The notes beneath the pieces were generated by a model. It had not been told where the DNA came from and ran no database searches. It worked only from the letters and a program-made list of their open reading frames with translations. Positions 1-6,430 of a stretch of 7,971 nucleotides of DNA are shown here, piece by piece; position 1 is the stretch's first letter; the number at the start of each line of letters is the position of its first letter. The DNA is taken from NCBI GenBank assembly GCA_903861445.1, contig CAIOUK010000115.1, positions 1 to 7,971 on the forward strand, in the 5' to 3' direction. Source of the stretch: an uncultured Verrucomicrobia subdivision 3 bacterium. GTDB taxonomy: Bacteria > Verrucomicrobiota > Verrucomicrobiia > Limisphaerales > UBA11358. Both the position numbers and the translations under genes were made by a program.

Positions 1-2227
1 CGCGCAAACCTTTCACGCTGCCGGTGGGCCACGCTTTGGGCAGCGCGGGCAGGAGCTGGATTTCGCCGTTCTGGCTTTGCAGCAGCATTTCCGCGATGCC
101 GGAAGCCGCGCCAAAGTTGCCGTCAATCTGGAACGGCGGATGCGCGTCGAACAGATTTGGATACATGCCGCCGCCACCCATGTGGCCGCGGTCGTTGAGC
201 GGCTTGAGCAGCAGCTTCAGCATCGTGTTGGCGTGGTCGCCGTCGAGGAAGCGCGCCCAGAGATTGATTTTCCAGCCCATACTCCAGCCGGTCGCCTCGT
301 CGCCGCGATAAAGCAGCGACTGCCGCGCGGCGGCGAATAGGTTCGTCTGCGCCGGCGTGATTTCGTTGCCGGGATAAACGGCCCACATATGCGAGACATG
401 GCGGTGATGATTCTTGGGGTCATCTTTGTCCTCGACCCATTCCTGAAGCTGACCGTATTGGCCGATTTGCTGCGGCACAATTTCCTCCCGCATTTGGTCG
501 ATCTGCGCGGCAAAGTCTTTATCGCGTCCAAGAATTCTGGCCGCTGCCGCCGTGTTGGCAAACAGCGCGCGGATGATTTCATGATCCATCGTCGGCCCCA
601 TCACGAGGCCGCCTTCTTCCGGCGAATTGGACGGGCCGCTGATCAGTCTGCCGGTGATCGGGTCGCGCGTGAGATAATCGGTGAAGAACAACGCCGCATC
701 GTGCAGGAGCGGATACGCGCGCTCCGCGAGAAATTGCTGGTCGCCGGTGAAGAGATAATGTTCCCACAAATGCTGGCAGAGCCACGCGCCGCCGCTGACC
801 CAGATGCCGTGGTTGCTGGCATTGATCGGCGCCGTGCCGCGCCAAATGTCGGTATTGTGGTGCAGCACCCAACCGCGCGCGCCGTAATGCGCCTGCGCGG
901 TTTTTGCACCGGTCACGGCGCAGTCGGCAATCATGTCGAAGAGCGGCGCGGTGCATTCGGAAAGGTTCGCAACCTCGGCGGGCCAGTAATTCATTTCCGT
1001 GTTGATGTTCACCGTCCATTTGCTGTCCCACGGCGGCTTGATCGAATCATTCCAGATGCCCTGCAAATTCGCGGGCTGGCCGCCGGTCCGGCTGCTAGCG
1101 ATGAGCAGATAACGGCCATATTGAAACGCCAGCGCGGCAAAATCCAAATCGTCGCCGCCGGCAAAGTTCCTGAGCCGCTGATCCGTCGGTAATTTCGCCG
1201 CGTCCGTTTTGCCAAGGTCAAGCGACACGCGCCGGAACAACGCCTGATGATCCGCAACATGCGCCTGAAGTAACGCGGCGAAATCTTTTTTGGCAACCCC
1301 CGCAAGCGTCGCCTCGCAGCGCGCCGCTGGATCAGCGCTCATGTCGGTGTAATTTTTGAAACTCGTCGCCGCCGCAAGCACGAGCGTCGCAGCATCGGCA
1401 CTTTCCACCGTGATGGCACCGTCGCTGAACGTGACTTTTCCGCCGGTCGCAATGACTTTCAGGCGCGCTTCAAATTTTTCTCCGCCATCCTCAACCTGGC
1501 CGGACAGAGCGAGCTGGTCGCCACGGCGCAAGGCCGTTTTCGCTGACTTATGCGGGCTGGTCATTTTGGCGGTGAAGCTGACGCGGCCGGGTTTGTCCGC
1601 CGACATCCGCCAGACAATGACCCGATCCGGAAAAGTCGCGAAACACTCACGCATGAAGGTCGTATCGCCGGCCTGATAGCTGACATGGGCAACGGCGGAG
1701 TCCAGATCGAGATCGCGCCGATACGCGGTGACTTCCGACTGCGACGGAAATGAAATTCGCAGATCACCAAATGGCTGATACTTGGTCTGATGCAGCGGCA
1801 CGCTCATGAATTCCTTGCTGCCAATGCCCTCGGCTTCTCGCTGTTTCGCGTTGGCGGCCCGGTGTTTTGCCGCGGCCCCGGCTTTATTACCAGCCTTCTC
1901 TAAAGCATCCGCTTCGCGGTCCAGCGCGCGGCCGGCGTTGAGCAACTCGCGCATCTGCGGCAAAAACTTCACCGCGCCGTCATGCTGATATTCATGTGGC
2001 TGGCCGGTCCAGAGCGTGCTTTCGTTGAACTGAATCTGCTCGTTGGCAATGCCGCCAAAAACCATCGCGCCCAGCCGACCGTTGCCGATGGGCAACGCCT
2101 CCGTCCAAGTCTTGGCGGGTTGTTGATACCACAGCGTCAGCGGCGACGTCGCGTCCGCCGCGTGGCTGGATTGAAAAATGGAAAACGCCGCGAGCGCGGC
2201 AAAAAAATTGCGGGGCAGTTTTGGCAT
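1..2227 (-). CDS. Secreted GH95 family alpha-L-fucosidase, C-terminus beyond window
   Basis: Reading the complement from ATG at 2227 gives 742 codons with no stop, running off the left edge. GH95 enzymes hydrolyse terminal alpha-1,2-linked L-fucose (some act on L-galactose) by an inverting mechanism. Residues 1-23 form a Sec signal peptide ending SSHA before ADATS, so the enzyme is periplasmic or exported. Family landmarks follow in order: FNESTLWTGQP near 68-77, YQPFGDL near 150-156, a VNINTEMNYWPAE block at 406-418, GPSNSPEEGG at 531-540, FQIDGNFGAASG at 699-710 and LLPALPKAWPTGSVKGL near the edge. By family knowledge of the Bifidobacterium enzyme, N407 and N409 (catalytic Asn pair), E537 (general acid) and D702 should be the active-site residues, and all are present. 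Family members usually have about 750-800 residues, so perhaps 30-60 are missing. It lies 47 bp downstream of the GH2 gene on the same strand, so the two are probably co-transcribed. No Shine-Dalgarno is visible; a TTG at 2257 is an alternative start, but ATG fits the signal peptide. Residues about 100-138 hold an unusual insertion. Confidence 0.93.
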   Translation of the reverse strand, partial: MPKLPRNFFAALAAFSIFQSSHAADATSPLTLWYQQPAKTWTEALPIGNGRLGAMVFGGIANEQIQFNESTLWTGQPHEYQHDGAVKFLPQMRELLNAGRALDREADALEKAGNKAGAAAKHRAANAKQREAEGIGSKEFMSVPLHQTKYQPFGDLRISFPSQSEVTAYRRDLDLDSAVAHVSYQAGDTTFMRECFATFPDRVIVWRMSADKPGRVSFTAKMTSPHKSAKTALRRGDQLALSGQVEDGGEKFEARLKVIATGGKVTFSDGAITVESADAATLVLAAATSFKNYTDMSADPAARCEATLAGVAKKDFAALLQAHVADHQALFRRVSLDLGKTDAAKLPTDQRLRNFAGGDDLDFAALAFQYGRYLLIASSRTGGQPANLQGIWNDSIKPPWDSKWTVNINTEMNYWPAEVANLSECTAPLFDMIADCAVTGAKTAQAHYGARGWVLHHNTDIWRGTAPINASNHGIWVSGGAWLCQHLWEHYLFTGDQQFLAERAYPLLHDAALFFTDYLTRDPITGRLISGPSNSPEEGGLVMGPTMDHEIIRALFANTAAAARILGRDKDFAAQIDQMREEIVPQQIGQYGQLQEWVEDKDDPKNHHRHVSHMWAVYPGNEITPAQTNLFAAARQSLLYRGDEATGWSMGWKINLWARFLDGDHANTMLKLLLKPLNDRGHMGGGGMYPNLFDAHPPFQIDGNFGAASGIAEMLLQSQNGEIQLLPALPKAWPTGSVKGLR

Positions 2228-2274
2228 CCGAAGATTTTCGCCAACCCCGTCCCGCAAACAAGTTCAAATTTATC

Positions 2275-4779
2275 TCAGGGCAAACTCGGCCGACCGTTGC
2301 CGGACTGCGTGGCGATGGCGACTGTCGTAGGCGTCAAACCATCCGCCGTCGCCGTCAATTTAATTTCGCCGGCGGCTTTCGTGGACTGCACGATTATCTG
2401 CGCCAGCCCGTTGAATACGCTGCGCGACCAGTTCGTCGCGCCAACCGCGTAAATCGTGTCCGGTTCGTGGCAGCTCGGATCGCCATTGCCGACGCCAAGA
2501 ATTTTCCCTGCGCCTTCAATGGCAAAACTGATTTTATTTCCCGCCGTCGGCACGATGCGACCTTTGGCATCGGCCACGGCAACGGTGATGATGCTCAAGT
2601 CTGCGCCGTCGGCATTGATCGTGGAACGGTCTGGCACCAGTTGGACGGCCGCCGGTTCGCCGGTCGTTTCCACGGAGGTTTCCTTGATGACTTTATCGCT
2701 GGCATCAAACCCTTTCGCGCTCAGCGTTCCCGACGCGTATTTCACTTTCCACGTCAGCTTGGAATTCGGTTTCATCGTCTGCTTGCCCAGCGACGCGCCG
2801 TTCAGGAAAAGTTCCACGGCCTTGCAATTGCTCAAGGCATCCACGCGGATTTCCTGACCTTCCTTGCCCGCCCAGTTCCAGTGCGGCAACAGATGCAGCA
2901 CGGTGTTCGTCGTCCACCACGATTCATAATACCAGGCGTTGTCCTTGCGGAAACCGCAGGTGTCCAGCACGCCGAAATGCGAGTTGATGCACGGCCAGGC
3001 GTAGGGCGTCGGCTCGCCGCGATAATCAAAACCGGTCCAGATGAAACCGCCGGAGAGCCACGGACGGACGGCGAAGAAGCTCCACCAATACTCGGTGGTG
3101 TTGGCCCATTTCGGCGCGTTTTCGTCGTAGGCGCTGACATAGCCGTGTTCCTTGTCTTTCGTGTAGATGCCGCGGGTGCAGAGGGTGCTGGCCTGCTCGC
3201 TGCCGACGTTCGGCTGGTCGGGATGTTCGGCGTGATAAGCGTCCATGCCGCCGATGCGATAATTCCAGCCGCGCACTTCCAGCGCGCTCATCAAACCCTT
3301 GTATTCATTGGCCACATCCTCGGCGGCGGTAACCGGCCGCGTGGGATCCAACTGCTTCACGAGCCGCTGCATCGTCAGCCCGACGCGCCCGCCATCGACG
3401 CGGCGCTCTACCGCGTATTCCTCGTTGCAAAGGCTCCAGATGGCGACGCTGGCGTGGTTGCGATCACGGCGGATGAGGTCTTCCCATTTGCGGAGATTTT
3501 CCGAATCGCTGCCGAGCAAACGGTTTTCGTCCATGACCAACATGCCGAGTCGGTCACAGGCCTCGAGCAATTCCGGCGTGGGCGGATTGTGCGAGGTGCG
3601 ATAGGCATTGCAGCCGAATTCCTTCAACTTCTTCACGCGAAAATATTGCAGCGCATCCGGCAACGCCGCGCCGACACCAGCGTGATCCTGATGGTTGCAA
3701 GCACCGTAAAGCGGATATGGCTTGCCGTTCAGCAAAAAGCCTTTGTCCTTGTCGAAGGCGAACGTGCGGATGCCAAACTCGGTTTCTTTGCGGTCAGTGA
3801 CTTTGCCGTCCACGGAAACGGTCGTGATGAGTTTGTAGAGATTCGGATTTTCGGGAGACCAAAGAATCGGTGAATTAATTTCAATTAAAGCAAAAACCTC
3901 TGCGTTTTTACCCGAAAGATGGGCTACCGTTTGTGAGGGAATGTTGTTTTCTAAGAAATTGGTTTTGCCGCGTGGGTCAACGATAGCATATTTCAAAACA
4001 GCTTCGTTATTGACAGACCTAGTTATGAGAGTGCGCCTATATCCATTTGTTGTTTCATTTAGCAGTTCAGTGGACGTATAAACCATAGCTGAACCACTTG
4101 GACTGTTGTTATTGAATTCAATCCACACCGCAATTCCGTCCGGCGCGATGGCCACCGGCGCGGTTTTGTCCAGCCACACATGGCGGTAAATGCCTGCGCC
4201 CTCGTAAAACCAGCCCTCGAACTTGCTCGCGTCCACCTTCACCGTGATCAAATTCGTGCCGCCGTAGTGCAGGATATCCGTGATGTCTTCGCGGAACGGG
4301 TAGTAGCCGCCTTCGTGGTGCCGGACAATCCAGCCGTTCACCCAAACCGTCGCGTCGCGGAACACGCCGTCGAACGTCAGCCAGAGGCGCTTGCCTTCAT
4401 CGCTCTTCGGCACTTCAAACGTCCGACGATACCAGCCGATGCTATTCGTGGGAAATTTCGGCCCGACCGGTTTGTAGCCATGCGCCTTGTCCGCCGTCTT
4501 ATCGAAGGGCAGCTCGATGACCCAGTCATGCGGCAAATCCACCGTGCGCCACGCCTTGTCGTCGAACTTTTCCGACGCCGGGCCGCCGCTTTCGCAGGCC
4601 TTTACCAAATCCAAAGCATTCGGCCAGTTGTCGCCGAGATGAAATTTCCACTGCGCGTCGAGCGAAAGATGTTCGCGCGGCGAAGCGGCGGTGTCGGTGC
4701 TGTTGTCGGCGGCGCGGAGATTCGTGGAGAAAATGAGGGCGGCCAGCGCGGCCAAGCGAAGGACAAACGAAAATTTCAT
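2275..4779 (-). CDS. Secreted GH2 family glycoside hydrolase, beta-galactosidase type
   Basis: Complete 834-residue protein. GH2 enzymes are retaining exo-hydrolases of beta-galactosides, beta-glucuronides or beta-mannosides; the layout here is most like exported beta-galactosidases of glycan-degrading bacteria. Residues 1-23 are a signal peptide (cleavage near NLRA/ADN). Domains in order: jelly-roll sugar-binding domain about 37-205 (DLPHDW at 81-86, WYRRTF at 116-121, WVNG at 146-149); Ig-like domain about 213-318; TIM barrel about 320-625 (CNHQDH at 361-366, RTSHNPP at 394-400); DUF4982-like segment about 630-700; C-terminal Ig/invasin-like domain about 705-825. The acid/base is probably E453 in SLCNEE and the nucleophile E528 in VGSEQAS, from the usual GH2 pattern. 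Which sugar is cleaved cannot be fixed from motifs; beta-glucuronidase is the main alternative. It is the first gene of a unit with the GH95 gene downstream. Its 5' side faces thiS across 120 bp, where I see no convincing promoter or ribosome site (only CAGG touching the ATG). The Ig-like domain is encoded by strongly AT-rich DNA. Confidence 0.93.
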   Translation of the reverse strand: MKFSFVLRLAALAALIFSTNLRAADNSTDTAASPREHLSLDAQWKFHLGDNWPNALDLVKACESGGPASEKFDDKAWRTVDLPHDWVIELPFDKTADKAHGYKPVGPKFPTNSIGWYRRTFEVPKSDEGKRLWLTFDGVFRDATVWVNGWIVRHHEGGYYPFREDITDILHYGGTNLITVKVDASKFEGWFYEGAGIYRHVWLDKTAPVAIAPDGIAVWIEFNNNSPSGSAMVYTSTELLNETTNGYRRTLITRSVNNEAVLKYAIVDPRGKTNFLENNIPSQTVAHLSGKNAEVFALIEINSPILWSPENPNLYKLITTVSVDGKVTDRKETEFGIRTFAFDKDKGFLLNGKPYPLYGACNHQDHAGVGAALPDALQYFRVKKLKEFGCNAYRTSHNPPTPELLEACDRLGMLVMDENRLLGSDSENLRKWEDLIRRDRNHASVAIWSLCNEEYAVERRVDGGRVGLTMQRLVKQLDPTRPVTAAEDVANEYKGLMSALEVRGWNYRIGGMDAYHAEHPDQPNVGSEQASTLCTRGIYTKDKEHGYVSAYDENAPKWANTTEYWWSFFAVRPWLSGGFIWTGFDYRGEPTPYAWPCINSHFGVLDTCGFRKDNAWYYESWWTTNTVLHLLPHWNWAGKEGQEIRVDALSNCKAVELFLNGASLGKQTMKPNSKLTWKVKYASGTLSAKGFDASDKVIKETSVETTGEPAAVQLVPDRSTINADGADLSIITVAVADAKGRIVPTAGNKISFAIEGAGKILGVGNGDPSCHEPDTIYAVGATNWSRSVFNGLAQIIVQSTKAAGEIKLTATADGLTPTTVAIATQSGNGRPSLP
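3860..4135 (-). other. AT-rich insert-like segment inside the GH2 gene
   Basis: Hand counting gives 121 G/C in the 300 bases 3841-4140 (40%), against 41 of 60 (68%) in the next row, 4141-4200. The reading frame stays open throughout. The segment encodes residues about 215-307 of the GH2 enzyme, essentially its middle Ig-like domain. Codon use changes with it: ATA, CTA, TTA and AGG appear here although they are scarce in the GC-rich parts of the gene. The protein still looks like a normal GH2 Ig-like domain, rejoining at WSPENPNLYKL (307-317). I infer a recombination-derived patch or a domain under different selection; boundaries are approximate to about 15 bp. Confidence 0.7.
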
Positions 4780-4899
4780 CCTGACAATCTGGCAAAACCG
4801 ATTTTTAAGGCAATGGAAATTAGTTGCGGAATGAGCCTACCGCGCGGAGCCGCAGAAAAAATTCATCGGCGGACGCGGCGGATTTGGTAAGGTGTCGGC

Positions 4900-5109
4900 G
4901 TGAAATTGTCCACGGTCATCGCCAACGGCAAGCCGGTCGAGGCCAAACTGCCTTGCACGATTGAAGTCTTTCTCGTCGCGCAAAATCTTTTGCCACGCAG
5001 CGTGGTGGTGGAGCATAACGGCGAGGCGGTCGCGCCGTCGGAATTTTCCCGGCGGCAGGTTCAGGCTGGAGACAAGCTGGAAATCGTCAAGATTGTCGCG
5101 GGCGGCTGA
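4900..5109 (+). CDS. thiS: ThiS-like sulfur carrier protein
   Basis: A 69-residue ubiquitin-fold (beta-grasp) protein. ThiS is adenylated and then thiocarboxylated on its C-terminal glycine and delivers sulfur to ThiG for the thiazole ring of thiamine. The sequence shows a central VEHNGEAVAPSEF block (37-49), AGDKLEIVKIVAGG (56-69) and the essential C-terminal Gly-Gly, and the length is typical. The start is GTG at 4900, preceded by TAAGG at 4888-4892, the only convincing Shine-Dalgarno in the window; an ATG start is not available nearby. It is divergent from the GH2 gene and 58 bp upstream of the channel gene. No thiG, thiF or other thiamine gene is visible, so its partner is elsewhere. A MoaD-like or other sulfur-carrier role is possible, but the length and ending fit ThiS better. 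Confidence 0.88.
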   Translation: MKLSTVIANGKPVEAKLPCTIEVFLVAQNLLPRSVVVEHNGEAVAPSEFSRRQVQAGDKLEIVKIVAGG

Positions 5110-5129
5110 GATTGGGAGTTGGGGAAAAC

Positions 5130-5158
5130 TTGTCAACACGCGGTTTCTTTCGTCTAAT
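5130..5158 (+). promoter_or_regulatory. Sigma70-like promoter for the MscS-family gene
   Basis: TTGTCA at 5130-5135 (5 of 6 matches to TTGACA) is separated by exactly 17 bases from TCTAAT at 5153-5158 (5 of 6 matches to TATAAT). It sits in the 58-bp gap after thiS. Transcription would be expected to begin around 5164-5166, only two to four bases before the ATG at 5168, which would give an almost leaderless message. This is a pattern match only; promoter rules in this lineage are not established by the sequence. Confidence 0.45.
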
Positions 5159-5167
5159 TTTCCGTAT

Positions 5168-6430
5168 ATGAACTGGAGATTTGCATGGTTTTATCGGCTG
5201 GGTCTGGCGGCCTTGTTTGTCGTCGCCTGCTGGACGGTTTGGGCCGGCGCGCAGGACACCAATGCGCCCGTCAGCACGCTGACCGCCACCAATCAGGCGG
5301 GATTTCTGAAAATCAAACTGCCGGAACACGCGCTGACGTTCGGGCTGGACCAGATTGATTTTCTCCGCGACCAGGCGGTGCTGGAGCAGCCGTTGTGGAA
5401 ATATCTCGCCTCGCTCATCTACATCGCGCTGGCGTTTTGCGCGGCGTGGCTGCTGGATGGCATCGTCAATCTCTGGCTCAAACGGCTGACCGCGAAGACG
5501 GAAGCCAAAGATGGCGGCCTACTTTTGAAATTACTGCGCGGGCCGGTGAAGGTGGTGACGTTCGTGATTCTGCTGAACATCGGGCTGGGCATTTTCGAAT
5601 GGCCGGCGCGGGCGCAGAATTATATTTCCCGCGCCTTCCTCATCGTTGTTGCCGGCTCGGTGACGTATGTGGTGCTGAAGGTGGTGGATTTGCTGCTCGG
5701 CGTCTGGCACGAGAAAATTGTTTCGCCGCAGGACAAGGCGTTTGCCGCGCAATTGCTGCCGTTCATCAGCAAGGTCGCCAAGACGGCGACCATTCTGGCG
5801 GCGGTGGTGCTGACGGCGGACAATCTGGAAATCAAAATCACCAGCCTGCTCGCCGGCCTGTCCGTTGGTGGCCTCGCGCTCGGCCTCGCGGCGCAGGACA
5901 CAGTGGCGAACCTGTTCGGCGCGGTGGCCATCTTTTTGGACAAGCCGTTTCACATCGGCGACCGCATCAAGGTTGAGACTGTGGAAGGCATGGTGGAAAC
6001 CATCGGCTTGCGCAGCACCACCGTTCGCAACCTCGACGGGCATCACGTCATGATTCCCAATAAATTGATGGGCAACGCCATCATCACCAACATCACGCGC
6101 CGCCCGACCATCAAGACGGAATTGAACCTCGGACTGACCTACGATACGCCGGCGGAAAAAGTGAAACGCGCCACGGTGTTGCTGGAGGAAATTTTTCGCG
6201 CCAATCCGCGCACCGGCGAGCTGGTCATCAGCTTCAACAAATTTGCGGACTCGGCGTTGAACATCCTCGTCGTCCACATCTGGAACGGCACGGACGCGAA
6301 GCAGCATTTCGCCGAGATGCAGGAAATCAATTTACAGATCAAAACGCGGTTTGATGCGGAAAAAATCGAGTTCGCCTTCCCGAGCCAGACGGTTTATCTC
6401 AAAACCGAAAAAACTAAAATTAAATTTTAA
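5168..6430 (+). CDS. MscS-family mechanosensitive ion channel
   Basis: A 420-residue inner-membrane channel that would open under membrane tension and release solutes during hypo-osmotic shock. I chose ATG 5168 because it begins a good signal peptide or signal anchor (MNWRFAWFYR then a hydrophobic run to about residue 27, ending WAGA). The open frame extends upstream through thiS without another plausible start. A VVAC motif at 18-21 resembles a lipobox, but following membrane helices make a lipoprotein doubtful. Hydrophobic segments lie at about 80-100, 127-144, 153-180 and 203-216. The pore-lining helix and start of the beta domain follow: SLLAGLSVGGLALGLAAQD (226-244), then LDKPFHIGDRI (257-267), IGLRSTTVR (279-287) and IPNKLMGNAIITN (296-308). 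The cytoplasmic alpha/beta region ends near EFAFPSQTVYL (401-411). The layout resembles YnaI/YbdG-type channels with extra N-terminal helices. No Shine-Dalgarno precedes the ATG. Confidence 0.93.
   Translation: MNWRFAWFYRLGLAALFVVACWTVWAGAQDTNAPVSTLTATNQAGFLKIKLPEHALTFGLDQIDFLRDQAVLEQPLWKYLASLIYIALAFCAAWLLDGIVNLWLKRLTAKTEAKDGGLLLKLLRGPVKVVTFVILLNIGLGIFEWPARAQNYISRAFLIVVAGSVTYVVLKVVDLLLGVWHEKIVSPQDKAFAAQLLPFISKVAKTATILAAVVLTADNLEIKITSLLAGLSVGGLALGLAAQDTVANLFGAVAIFLDKPFHIGDRIKVETVEGMVETIGLRSTTVRNLDGHHVMIPNKLMGNAIITNITRRPTIKTELNLGLTYDTPAEKVKRATVLLEEIFRANPRTGELVISFNKFADSALNILVVHIWNGTDAKQHFAEMQEINLQIKTRFDAEKIEFAFPSQTVYLKTEKTKIKF

Noticed and set aside
389..1192. Plus-strand open frame (267 codons) opposite the GH95 gene
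   Set aside because: It is antisense to conserved GH95 blocks, has no recognisable domain, and its composition is typical of a shadow frame.
1..2227. Possible frameshift or pseudogene in the GH95 region, because only short minus-strand frames bounded by stops occur there
   Set aside because: Codon-by-codon reading from 2227 to the edge gives 742 uninterrupted codons with all family motifs in one frame. The gene is intact and simply leaves the window.
2221..3873. Long plus-strand open frame (550 codons) opposite the GH2 gene
   Set aside because: The minus strand encodes an unmistakable GH2 enzyme. The antisense translation is Arg/Ala/Val-rich without domain logic, and it ends as soon as the AT-rich patch starts, so it is a by-product of GC-rich codon bias.
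4840..4880. GC-rich palindrome CCGCGCGG followed by an A-run, considered as a terminator
   Set aside because: The stem is only a few bases with poor extension. It lies between two divergent genes, where a terminator is not expected.
4961..5167. Upstream in-frame extension of the channel gene from a TTG at 4961
   Set aside because: It would overlap thiS almost completely and place a basic, low-complexity stretch before an evident signal sequence. ATG 5168 fits far better.
5531..6307. Minus-strand open frame (258 codons) opposite the channel gene
   Set aside because: It is rich in His, Arg, Gln and Asp, with no motif, and lies over the conserved MscS core.
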